Below, piece after piece: positions 8,021 through 16,162 of a DNA stretch of 45,425 bases. Source of the DNA: an uncultured Eubacteriales bacterium (GTDB taxonomy: Bacteria > Bacillota > Clostridia > Peptostreptococcales > Anaerovoracaceae); NCBI GenBank assembly GCA_902795135.1, contig CADBJW010000018.1, positions 1 to 45,425 of the forward strand. Direction: 5' to 3'. Position 1 is the stretch's first letter. Every line of letters starts with the position of its first letter. The position numbers were made by a program, and so were the translations under genes. The notes below the pieces were generated by a model. It was not told where the DNA came from. It made no database searches and saw only the letters and a program-made list of their open reading frames with translations.

Positions 8021-9007
8021 TTGGGCGACGGTTCAGCATCATCTTCAGGCGCTTTTGAAATGCCAATGAAGATGAAAACGACTTTGGATTCCAGCAAAGA
8101 GACGGCCCACGGCCGCACCGATGTGGAAATGACATTTATGGGGCAGGGTGCATCACAAGGCGCGGAAGTCTACTGCGATATGACAAACAACTGCGTCTAT
8201 ACCAAGGCTGACGGCACGACCCAATGGATCGCAAGCAATCAGGATGCGGACATGGCAAAGATCGCAACCAGCGCCTCTGAAATGTCCGACGCGGTTCTTA
8301 AAAAAGCCGAGTTCAAAGAAGAGGACGACGAATACGTTCTGACCGTTGCTGCAAAGGATATGGGCGATGTCATTAACGAAACAGGTCTTGCTGGCAGCAT
8401 GGGATCCGGCGGAGTCAATTTCTCAGATCTCGCCATCGATGGAGGAACCATCACCTACAAATATTTTAAGGATTCCCAGCTTTTGAAATCCATGGAAATG
8501 GATGATGTATCCCTAAAGGCTACCGCAGCGGTGCAGGGGCAAAACGTCAAAATGAATGTTAAGATGGATGCGGATTATAAATTCAGCAAATACGATGAAG
8601 TGGACGCATCCGCCTATGAGATCCCGGACGAAGTAAAAGCCCAGAAGACAGGAACAGCAACCCAGCAGGCAACGACACAGGCGGCTACTACCCAGGAAGC
8701 TACGACGCAGGCAACGGGCGATCCTTTGCCAAAGGCAGAAACACAGATCATTCTCGACGGCGCGACCACGCCAGATGATCAGGGTTGGTATGTGGTCGGT
8801 CAGGATTCCATTCCGGCCGGAACCTATAAAGTGTTCCACGGCGAAGGGCAGGGCATTTTGACGATCCAAGGCACAATGGATACGACCTGGACCATCGGAT
8901 ACTCCCATAAAGACGAGCTGAAAGATGGAACAAAAGTCGTTTTGAACAACGGAGACAATGTGTTCATCACCAAGGAACTGGCTCTCGTATTCGACCCGGT
9001 CAACTAA
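8021..9007 (+). CDS. Lipoprotein, main part after the frameshift (DUF6612-like)
   Basis: This is the bulk of the lipoprotein begun at 7828. It has a repetitive beta-rich domain with alternating Met/Lys/Asp strands that resembles the LppX/DUF6612 type of clostridial surface lipoproteins. A Thr/Gln/Ala-rich linker follows (about residues 207-230), then a small C-terminal domain containing YVVGQDSIPAGTYKVF. The TTG at 8021 lies within the second copy of the 16-bp duplication and has no ribosome binding site, so it is unlikely to be a real start. No partner is evident. It is followed by a terminator at 9031-9060. The family assignment is tentative. Confidence 0.6.
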   Translation: MGDGSASSSGAFEMPMKMKTTLDSSKETAHGRTDVEMTFMGQGASQGAEVYCDMTNNCVYTKADGTTQWIASNQDADMAKIATSASEMSDAVLKKAEFKEEDDEYVLTVAAKDMGDVINETGLAGSMGSGGVNFSDLAIDGGTITYKYFKDSQLLKSMEMDDVSLKATAAVQGQNVKMNVKMDADYKFSKYDEVDASAYEIPDEVKAQKTGTATQQATTQAATTQEATTQATGDPLPKAETQIILDGATTPDDQGWYVVGQDSIPAGTYKVFHGEGQGILTIQGTMDTTWTIGYSHKDELKDGTKVVLNNGDNVFITKELALVFDPVN

Positions 9008-9030
9008 TAAATGAATAAACGTATGAATCA

Positions 9031-9060
9031 CCTCTCGGGAACTACCGGGAGGTTTTTCTT
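9031..9060 (+). terminator. Rho-independent terminator after the lipoprotein gene
   Basis: The stem CCTCTCGG (9031-9038) pairs with CCGGGAGG (9045-9052), with one G-U pair and a 6-nt loop. It is followed by TTTTTCTT. Confidence 0.85.
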
Positions 9061-9176
9061 ATTATAACAATTGCATTCCGCCGTTTTGAAACATTCGATA
9101 ATTATTGATGCCAAACTCTTAGCAAATATGAAAGACTTTCAGTGGGTACACGACTTTATGAGTGTGTGGACTGGTT

Positions 9177-9213
9177 TTGACAGGGGTAATCATATATGAT
9201 AACATACCGGTAT
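9177..9213 (+). promoter_or_regulatory. Promoter and probable operator of the Xre-HipA gene
   Basis: TTGACA (9177-9182) and TAACAT (9200-9205) are 17 nt apart. The perfect 10-bp palindrome ATACCGGTAT (9204-9213) overlaps the end of the -10 box and the expected transcription start. The gene encodes its own Xre-type helix-turn-helix, so this is a natural candidate for an autoregulatory operator. Confidence 0.55.
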
Positions 9214-9236
9214 CACATAGAAAGAGGTAATTGGAG

Positions 9237-10631
9237 ATGAAAGAAAGTAAGGGTAAACCGAATCAAAAGCCTTTGCGCTACCGTGTGGCGCGTGAGCTGG
9301 CAGTGACCAGAATGTTTGAGGAGATGAGCCAGGCGCAGCTGGCAGAGAAGACCGGGCTGCAGAAGGCGAATATTTCCAGACTCGAATCCGGCCGCCAGAA
9401 TATGTCTGTCGATTATGTGGAACTGATTGCGGATGCCCTGGGCAAGGAAGTTGCCATCGAGCTCCGGGAGCCGGTGGTCGATTACGGGGATGAGACGGAG
9501 TACAGCTTGAAACTCTATGACGAAGAATTGATGCAATTCAAACTGGTACGTGGATTGGATTTGCATGCGGAGATTCAATGGGTGAATGAAGATCGCAGGC
9601 ACCTTTTGCCTTTGGAACTGGAAATCACCGAGGAGGGACTGATCGATTGGCTCAGTAAGCGAAAGATACCACAAAACAGAGCGATGGTTGTTGAAATTTT
9701 AGAGTCTCTGGGCTTGACCGTGGACAGTATCAAGGGTCTGATTGATATTTCCTTTGGCTTGTCGCTCAATGACAGTTATTGGATCACGCAGAAAGGGTTT
9801 GAAGGCACATTTGCAGAGTACAATCTCTATAAAAATCCGTTCACAGAAGCACTATCGGTAATTGCGTATACGGGGCGGGAACGCGACACGAGCAAATTCC
9901 GAACCTCTCCGGAACTGACAACTGGAGGAATGCTACGAAAGGCATGGAGGTTCTCGAAGTATAAAGGTATTTGGCTTTATAAAGGCGGAACGGATGGATT
10001 TGCCAACACAGGCAACGAACCGTACTGTGAATTTTACGCTAGTCAGGTGGCTCAGCGCATGGGACTAAATGCGGTATCGTATGAGCTGGAAAACTGGAAG
10101 GGGATTTTGGCTTCAAAATGCAAACTGTTTACAGATATTGATACCTCATACATACCAATTGGCAGGCTTGTTAAAACAGGCGGAATTGAAGCTTGTCTTG
10201 AGTATCACAAAAGCCTCGGAGACGAGTTTTATCAGCAGTTGGCAAGCATGCTCGTGTTTGATGCTGTTATCATCAATGAGGATAGACACTTTGGGAATTT
10301 TGGCCTGCTGAGAGATAATAAAACGGGGAAAATAATTGCGCCAGCTCCGGTCTTTGATAACGGAATTTCGTTGCTCTGTTATGCAATGAAAAGTGATTTC
10401 GAAGAGAATTATTTAGATAAATATGTTAAGAGCCGCCGCAATCCATACGGCAAAGATAACGCATACTTCACCCTCGCCCGCAAGGTCATGGGACCGGTGC
10501 AAAAGCAGCAACTACGAAGATTGATCAATTTTCATTTTCAGGAAAGCGATTTGTCGAATCTGCCGACCTGGAGATTGCAGGCAATCGAAGAACTCCTGCA
10601 AAAACGGGTGGGGGAGCTCCTAAAAGAATAA
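9237..10631 (+). CDS. Xre helix-turn-helix fused to HipA-like Ser/Thr kinase
   Basis: This is a 464-residue single-chain protein. Residues about 18-75 form an Xre/HipB-like domain (SQAQLAEKTGLQKANISRLE at 31-50). A linker of about 80 residues follows, then a HipA-like kinase from about 165. Kinase landmarks are SPELTTGGMLRKAWR (about 224), IWLYKGG with likely ATP-binding K249, INEDRHFGNFG with catalytic-loop D349 and N354, and PVFDNG with metal-binding D374. HipA kinases phosphorylate translation-related proteins and arrest growth, while HipB-type DNA-binding partners repress the operon and neutralise them. Here both parts are one gene with no separate antitoxin. The start is ATG 9237, with AGAGG at 9223-9227; an upstream in-frame TTG (9231) is too close to that site. 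The gene stands alone with its own promoter. Confidence 0.88.
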   Translation: MKESKGKPNQKPLRYRVARELAVTRMFEEMSQAQLAEKTGLQKANISRLESGRQNMSVDYVELIADALGKEVAIELREPVVDYGDETEYSLKLYDEELMQFKLVRGLDLHAEIQWVNEDRRHLLPLELEITEEGLIDWLSKRKIPQNRAMVVEILESLGLTVDSIKGLIDISFGLSLNDSYWITQKGFEGTFAEYNLYKNPFTEALSVIAYTGRERDTSKFRTSPELTTGGMLRKAWRFSKYKGIWLYKGGTDGFANTGNEPYCEFYASQVAQRMGLNAVSYELENWKGILASKCKLFTDIDTSYIPIGRLVKTGGIEACLEYHKSLGDEFYQQLASMLVFDAVIINEDRHFGNFGLLRDNKTGKIIAPAPVFDNGISLLCYAMKSDFEENYLDKYVKSRRNPYGKDNAYFTLARKVMGPVQKQQLRRLINFHFQESDLSNLPTWRLQAIEELLQKRVGELLKE

Positions 10632-10655
10632 TGTGTGAGAACAGAAAACGTAAAC

Positions 10656-10705
10656 CCATGATTTCATGATTTATCGTGCAAAAGTCATGGAAAATATGGT
10701 ATAAT
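10656..10705 (+). promoter_or_regulatory. Promoter region of pyruvate carboxylase
   Basis: TATAAT (10700-10705) has a TGG extension (10697-10699) and a weak -35 about 18 nt upstream (GTGCAA, 10676-10681). Just upstream is a tandem 8-mer CATGATTT (10657-10664 and 10665-10672). An inverted pair CCATGA/TCATGG (10656-10661 and 10685-10690) brackets the -35. These could be regulator sites. Confidence 0.5.
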
Positions 10706-10758
10706 AAATGCGTCTATTTTTCTATGGGCAAATACGTTAATGAAAGGAGACTCAGAAT

Positions 10759-13700
10759 ATGAACGAACAGAGAAAATTCAAGCGCGTGCTGGTAGCAAAC
10801 CGCGGCGAAATAGCGATCAGAATATTCAGAGCCTGCAAAGAACTGGGGATCAGAAGTGTAGCGATCTACTCAGAAGAAGATAAAAACACACTGTTCAGAA
10901 CGAAAGCTGATCAGTCGTATCGGATAGGACAAGGCAAAGCCCCTGTAGATGCGTATTTAGCAATCGATGAAATCATCGAGCTTGCAAAAACAAAGGGTAT
11001 TGATGCCATACACCCAGGCTACGGATTTCTTGCAGAAAACACAGAGTTTGCGCGAGCATGTGAAGATTCGGGAATCGTATTTATCGGACCGGATCATGAA
11101 ATGATGGACAATCTCGGTGATAAAGTTAAATCCAAAATCATTGCCAAATCCGTTGGCGTACCGACCATTCCGGGAATCGCAGAAACCATTCCGGATGTAC
11201 AGACTGCATTGGATTTTGCAGAAGAATGCGGATATCCGGTTATGCTCAAAGCAGCGGCAGGCGGTGGCGGCCGCGGCATGCGAATCGTCCGAAGCAAAGA
11301 AGAGCTTCCGGGACAATTTGAAAGCGCCAAGAGCGAAGCGGCAAAAGCCTTTGGAATTGACGACATCTTTATCGAGAAATACATAGAACGGCCGAAGCAC
11401 ATTGAAGTGCAGGTGCTTGGTGACAATTACGGAAACGTGGTACATCTGGGAGAACGTGACTGTTCCATCCAGAGAAGACATCAGAAAGTCGTCGAATTTA
11501 CACCGGCACTTTCCATCAGCCCGGAGCTGAGAGAGGCGCTTTGCACTGATGCAATCAAAATCGCAAAATCCGTAAACTACAAAAGCGCCGGAACGGTGGA
11601 ATTCCTCATTGACAAAGACGGGAACCACTATTTCATCGAAATGAATCCGCGTATTCAGGTAGAACATACCGTTACCGAAATGACGACGGGAATCGACATC
11701 GTACAGTCCCAGATCCTCATTGCGGAAGGGTACCCACTTGATTCTGACGAGGTCAACATCAAGAGCCAGGATGAGATCCAGCCGAGAGGCTATTCGATCC
11801 AGTGCAGACTGACGACAGAAGACCCGATGAACGGATTCGCTCCGGATACAGGCGTCATCACAAGATACATCAGCCCGGGCGGATATGGCATCCGACTGGA
11901 CGCAGGAAACGCACAGACTGGCGCGGACATTTCGCCGTATTATGACAGTTTGCTCGTAAAGGTAACGGCGTGGTCGAGAACCTGGGAAGATGCAGCAAAT
12001 AAGGCGGCAAGAGCGCTCAAAGAACTGAAGATCCAGGGCGTCAAGTCCAACCGGACCTTCCTGCTTAATGTGCTCAATCACCCGACGTTCCGGGCAGGCA
12101 CCTGCGATACCGGCTTTATTGCGGACAATCCGGAACTGCTCCACTCCAAGCCGAGAACAAACTCCGAATTCCAGGTACTGAACTACCTTGGAAACTTATA
12201 TGTAAACGGCAACCGCGGTTTCAAGCCGCAGTTTGATAAACCGGTATTCCCGAAGATCAAGAGCGATCAGATCAAAGACCTCAGAGGAACCAAGCAGCTT
12301 TTGGATGAAACGGGACCGGAAGGAGTCGTAGACTGGATCCGGGGGCAGAAGAAGCTGCTCATTACGGACACATCCATGCGAGACGCACAGCAGTCCCTGA
12401 TGGCGACCCGTGTCAGAACGGTAGATATGGAAAAGATCGCGCCGGCCGTTGCGCTCTACGGCAAAGATCTGTTCTCCCTGGAAATGTGGGGCGGAGCGAC
12501 CTTTGATACCGCATACCGGTTCCTGGGCGAATCACCGTGGGAAAGACTGGAAACCCTGCGGGAACTCGTTCCAAACATTATGTTCCAGATGCTCATTCGA
12601 GGCGCCAATGCCGTAGGATATAAGAACTATCCGGACAATGTGATCCGGCGTTTTGTCAAGGAAAGTGCAAAATCCGGCATCGATGTATTCCGAATCTTTG
12701 ACTCCCTCAACTGGGTACAGGGCATGGAAGTGGCTCTGGATGAGACCCTCAATCAGGGCAAGATCGCAGAAGCCTGCATCTGCTATACCGGTGATATCCT
12801 CGACGAGTCGAGAGAAAAATACAACCTGAAATATTACGTGAATATGGCCAAGGAACTGGAACGCAGAGGCACCCATATTCTCGGAATCAAGGACATGTCC
12901 GGTCTGATCAAGCCGGATGCAGCCAAGAAGCTGATCAGTGCACTGAAGGATGAAATCGGCATTCCGATCCATCTCCATACCCACGATACTTCCGGAAACG
13001 GCGTGGCAACTCTCATGATGGCCGCCAATGCAGGCGTTGACATCATCGACTCAGCCTTTAACAGCATGTCGGGACTGACCTCCCAGCCAGCGCTGAACTC
13101 CATTGCAGCCGCTTTGGATGGAACGGAGAGAGAAACGGGTCTGGATATCGACGGCATTCAGGAAATCTCCGATTACTGGGCAGCCGTAAGACCGGTATAC
13201 AAAGGCTTTGAGTCCGATATGGTAACCGGTTCTGCAGAAATATACAAATACGAAATGCCGGGAGGACAGTATTCGAATCTGAAATCCCAGGTCGAATCCT
13301 TCGGACTGGGACATAAGTTCAAAGAAGTCAAGGAAATGTACAAGACGGTCAACGAGATGCTGGGTGACATCGTTAAGGTAACACCTTCCTCGAAGGCGGT
13401 TGGCGATATGGCGATTTTCATGGTGCAGAATGATCTGACACCGGAGAACATTTATGAAAAGGCAGCCAACATGGACTTCCCTGACTCCATCGTATCCTTC
13501 TTTGAAGGCATGATGGGACAGCCGGTAGGCGGATTCCCTGAGAAACTCCAGAAGTTGGTGCTCCACGGCAAAGAGCCGATCACCTGCAGACCTGGTGAGC
13601 TGTTGCCGGATGAAGACTTTGATGCAATCAAAGCAATGCTTAGAGAAAAACACGGACTCGAAGGAACGGAGCAGGAAGCACTTTCCTATGCGCTGTATCC

Positions 13701-14202
13701 GAAGGTCTACGAAGACTTCCTGGATTCGCAGAAGAAAAAGGGCAAGTTCCGATACATGGGTTCTGATATCTTCTTCCATGGACTTTCCGAAGGTGAGACC
13801 TGCGAAGTTAAGGTCAAAGAAGGTCGTGAACTGGTAATCCGGCTTTCCGATGTACGTGAGGCCGATGAAGAAGGCTTCCGTACCGTCATCTTTGAAGTCA
13901 ACGGAAACAGAAGCGCTGTTAAAATCAAGGATGAAGCGGCGACGATCGCTTCCACGGCAACACAAATCGTTTACGCCGACGCAGATGATCCGACGGAAAT
14001 CGGAGCGAACATTCCGGGTAACATCATCAAGGTTCTGATTCAGGAAGGTGACACGGTCGAAGAAAAACAGCCGATCGCAGTCATCGAGGCCATGAAGATG
14101 GAGACGAACATTCTGGCTACCCAGAAGGGCGTTGTGGATAAAATCTATATCAGCGAAGGCCAGCAAGTCAAAGCGGGCGAACTGATTGCCAAACTGAAAT
14201 AG
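10759..14202 (+). CDS. pyc: Pyruvate carboxylase
   Basis: This biotin enzyme converts pyruvate, bicarbonate and ATP to oxaloacetate, an anaplerotic reaction. At 1147 residues it has the full single-chain length. The N-terminal biotin carboxylase (about 1-455) has the glycine-rich AAAGGGGRGMR loop and the EMNPRIQVEHTVTE segment. The central carboxyltransferase (about 535-1000) begins with TDTSMRDAQQSL and has HLHTHDTSGNG. The C-terminal biotinyl domain carries EAMKMETN with biotinylated K1113. AAAGGAGA lies about 10 nt before ATG 10759. With the pyruvate phosphate dikinase at 31002 it suggests active traffic around pyruvate, PEP and oxaloacetate. Confidence 0.98.
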   Translation: MNEQRKFKRVLVANRGEIAIRIFRACKELGIRSVAIYSEEDKNTLFRTKADQSYRIGQGKAPVDAYLAIDEIIELAKTKGIDAIHPGYGFLAENTEFARACEDSGIVFIGPDHEMMDNLGDKVKSKIIAKSVGVPTIPGIAETIPDVQTALDFAEECGYPVMLKAAAGGGGRGMRIVRSKEELPGQFESAKSEAAKAFGIDDIFIEKYIERPKHIEVQVLGDNYGNVVHLGERDCSIQRRHQKVVEFTPALSISPELREALCTDAIKIAKSVNYKSAGTVEFLIDKDGNHYFIEMNPRIQVEHTVTEMTTGIDIVQSQILIAEGYPLDSDEVNIKSQDEIQPRGYSIQCRLTTEDPMNGFAPDTGVITRYISPGGYGIRLDAGNAQTGADISPYYDSLLVKVTAWSRTWEDAANKAARALKELKIQGVKSNRTFLLNVLNHPTFRAGTCDTGFIADNPELLHSKPRTNSEFQVLNYLGNLYVNGNRGFKPQFDKPVFPKIKSDQIKDLRGTKQLLDETGPEGVVDWIRGQKKLLITDTSMRDAQQSLMATRVRTVDMEKIAPAVALYGKDLFSLEMWGGATFDTAYRFLGESPWERLETLRELVPNIMFQMLIRGANAVGYKNYPDNVIRRFVKESAKSGIDVFRIFDSLNWVQGMEVALDETLNQGKIAEACICYTGDILDESREKYNLKYYVNMAKELERRGTHILGIKDMSGLIKPDAAKKLISALKDEIGIPIHLHTHDTSGNGVATLMMAANAGVDIIDSAFNSMSGLTSQPALNSIAAALDGTERETGLDIDGIQEISDYWAAVRPVYKGFESDMVTGSAEIYKYEMPGGQYSNLKSQVESFGLGHKFKEVKEMYKTVNEMLGDIVKVTPSSKAVGDMAIFMVQNDLTPENIYEKAANMDFPDSIVSFFEGMMGQPVGGFPEKLQKLVLHGKEPITCRPGELLPDEDFDAIKAMLREKHGLEGTEQEALSYALYPKVYEDFLDSQKKKGKFRYMGSDIFFHGLSEGETCEVKVKEGRELVIRLSDVREADEEGFRTVIFEVNGNRSAVKIKDEAATIASTATQIVYADADDPTEIGANIPGNIIKVLIQEGDTVEEKQPIAVIEAMKMETNILATQKGVVDKIYISEGQQVKAGELIAKLK

Positions 14203-14240
14203 TGTGACGTACAAAGGCTTTTGCCGGAAGGGATTCAGGA

Positions 14241-14483
14241 ATGGAAAATGGTGTCATAGGTAAATTCATATCGTTCTGGGCGTTCATGCTCGGCGTGGTC
14301 ATCTTCGGAAGACTCTTTGGGTTCATGAATGAAACGAAGCAGTCCATCTTTATTCTGCTTGGGGCGGCGATCATATTTATTGTATGGACCGTCGGACGAT
14401 CAAAGGCCAAGCAACGCCGCGAGGAACGGGAATACGAAGAACGAAAGAAAGTACCGCAAAAGGGAAAAGGCAAACGAAAATAA
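14241..14483 (+). CDS. Small two-helix membrane protein, unknown function
   Basis: This 80-residue protein has two hydrophobic helices (about 6-28 and 34-51) and a strongly basic, charged tail rich in Arg, Glu and Lys. It follows pyruvate carboxylase by 38 nt and is followed by a terminator, so it may share the pyc transcript. A purine-rich GGAAGGGA lies upstream of ATG 14241. I recognise no family. Confidence 0.6.
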   Translation: MENGVIGKFISFWAFMLGVVIFGRLFGFMNETKQSIFILLGAAIIFIVWTVGRSKAKQRREEREYEERKKVPQKGKGKRK

Positions 14484-14514
14484 ACCAAAAACGTATCAAA
14501 AGGAAATATTTTCT

Positions 14515-14543
14515 CTCCAGCTCCAATTGGGGCTGGAGTTTTT
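14515..14543 (+). terminator. Rho-independent terminator of the pyc transcript
   Basis: CTCCAGCTCC (14515-14524) pairs with GGGGCTGGAG (14529-14538) through ten pairs including one G-U. The loop is AATT, and TTTTT follows. Confidence 0.9.
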
Positions 14544-14576
14544 GATGGATTATTCGGGATTGAGGGACGAAGAGAA

Positions 14577-14606
14577 CAGAAAAAAACCCCGTCGATAAAC
14601 GGGGTT
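14577..14606 (-). terminator. Rho-independent terminator of the L,D-transpeptidase gene
   Basis: AACCCCGT (14585-14592) and ACGGGGTT (14599-14606) form a perfect 8-bp stem. The A-run to its left (14580-14586) gives the U-tract on the minus strand, downstream of the gene ending at 14649. Confidence 0.88.
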
Positions 14607-14648
14607 GATGGTTGATTTCTTTAACTGGGTTCCTTTCATAATGAACGA

Positions 14649-16049
14649 TTAATAGTGAACAATGACCGGGGTTCCGATGGAAACCATGTTGTAGAGTTTC
14701 GGAATTTTTGACGGCGGCATATTGACGCAGCCGTGACTTCCGGCGTATTTGTAGATGTCTCCGCCGAAGCTGCTTCTCCAGGTGGCATCATGCAGTCCAT
14801 AACCGGAGCCATAGAAAGCCATCCAGTAACTTACCGGGCTGGCATAGTAGGTCTTGTTCTTTTTGCTGCCGCCTTTCAGCACGATATTGCGCTGTTTATT
14901 CAAAACCTGGAACAGACCGGTAGGAGTCGAATGACCGGCAGCTACGCAGCCTGTAACAACATCCGTTTCAAACTTATTCTTTCCGTTTTCGAAATAGACA
15001 ACGTGCTGTTTGGAAATATCAACATCGATGTAGGTATCACCGACCAGCTTGGAATACTCACCGTTTCCGGTAATCGCATAGATCGGTTCTCGGGTGACGT
15101 CCTTATGGGAGTTGATATCTTTGACCAGCTGTTTGGTTTCCGCTTCCTGATCGATCTGCCAGCCATAGTTACCGTTGTTGATGGTAAAGGTTTTGCCGGT
15201 AAAGGAAGTGAATTCAATTTCTTCGCCGATGGTATCGTACTTGGATGCCAGCTTCTTGACGTACTTGGCGGCCTTCTTCTTGCTGGCCTTGCCCGATTCC
15301 ACGGATTTCAGGATTTCCAGAATATCATCGTTGGAAAGGGTTACCTTTTCGTCCCCGAATTCATAAGTGATTTTCTGATTCAGGTATTCCTGACAGCATT
15401 TCTGATAGGCCAAAAGCTCCGGATCGTTGCTCTTTACTTCCGGAACGTCTATGTAATCTTTTTCGTCGAAGTGGAATACGAGATTGCCGAGTTCGATGCC
15501 TTTGAGAATACCCTGATAGTAGGCTTCCTCATCCGGCTTGTTGCCGTAGACTTCCGGAACGATCGGATAGGTTGGATCCGTCATGTCAACGTAAGCGTCC
15601 TGCGTTTCTGTAGCATTGCCATGGGAAAGGAAGGCAGAATTGATGACGGTCTCTTTGAAATCCTCATCATCGTCCTTGATGTGCATAGCGATCTGGGCAG
15701 AAAACGGGATGTGCAGATAATGATTCAGGGCGGCTTTCAGCTTATGGGTTTCTTTTACCTTCGCGATGTCATCATCGATCGCATAGGTGCACCCGAAATC
15801 CGTATACTCAGCCAAAGGCTCGTCAAGATTGCCGACAACGACCATGGACTGGTGATTCCAGGCGTCGCTGACTCCTTTGACCGCCTCTTCGTACGTTAGT
15901 CCGGAACAATCAAACCCATTGACAGTCACACCTTCCGGGAAGGTGCTTGCGGTATAATCTTCAGAATGTGTATATGCAACTACAGCGGCAGCTGAACCTA
16001 AAACCAGCACAACAACAGCTGCAATGATAATCGTAATAATTCGCCTCAT
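14649..16049 (-). CDS. L,D-transpeptidase with N-terminal membrane anchor (YkuD family)
   Basis: This 466-residue protein cross-links or modifies peptidoglycan through meso-DAP (3-3 links) outside the membrane. A single N-terminal membrane helix (about 4-26) anchors it. Residues about 40-310 look like tandem peptidoglycan-binding (PG_binding_4-type) domains. The C-terminal YkuD domain (about 335-466) has the signature SHGCVNMP with nucleophile C441 and, before it, YGLHDATWRSSFG. On the minus strand, AAAGGAG precedes the ATG at 16049. A TTTAAA-N17-TATACT promoter lies at 16078-16106. The gene is monocistronic, divergent from dnaE, and has its own terminator. L,D-transpeptidases give resistance to many beta-lactams in some clostridia. 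Confidence 0.93.
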   Translation of the reverse strand: MRRIITIIIAAVVVLVLGSAAAVVAYTHSEDYTASTFPEGVTVNGFDCSGLTYEEAVKGVSDAWNHQSMVVVGNLDEPLAEYTDFGCTYAIDDDIAKVKETHKLKAALNHYLHIPFSAQIAMHIKDDDEDFKETVINSAFLSHGNATETQDAYVDMTDPTYPIVPEVYGNKPDEEAYYQGILKGIELGNLVFHFDEKDYIDVPEVKSNDPELLAYQKCCQEYLNQKITYEFGDEKVTLSNDDILEILKSVESGKASKKKAAKYVKKLASKYDTIGEEIEFTSFTGKTFTINNGNYGWQIDQEAETKQLVKDINSHKDVTREPIYAITGNGEYSKLVGDTYIDVDISKQHVVYFENGKNKFETDVVTGCVAAGHSTPTGLFQVLNKQRNIVLKGGSKKNKTYYASPVSYWMAFYGSGYGLHDATWRSSFGGDIYKYAGSHGCVNMPPSKIPKLYNMVSIGTPVIVHY

Positions 16050-16077
16050 TAAAATACTCCTTTAGTCTGCAACCTAT

Positions 16078-16106
16078 AGTATATTTCATTTGCGCCCGAT
16101 TTTAAA
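16078..16106 (-). promoter_or_regulatory. Promoter of the L,D-transpeptidase gene
   Basis: On the minus strand, TTTAAA (16101-16106) and TATACT (16078-16083) are 17 nt apart. They lie 29 nt upstream of the start codon. Confidence 0.5.
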
Positions 16107-16126
16107 GAGAGCTAAAAAATTTTTTA

Positions 16127-16135
16127 TGCTATAAT
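16127..16135 (+). promoter_or_regulatory. Extended -10 promoter of dnaE
   Basis: TGC plus TATAAT (16130-16135) form an extended -10 element 27 nt before the dnaE start codon. I see no convincing -35 box. Confidence 0.6.
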
Positions 16136-16162
16136 GAGAAATATAACGAGGAAAATAGGAAT

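Noticed and set aside
14733-15899. Long + strand open frame (about 388 codons) opposite the L,D-transpeptidase gene
   Set aside because: It mirrors the codon structure of the real gene on the other strand, gives no recognisable protein and has no ribosome binding site.
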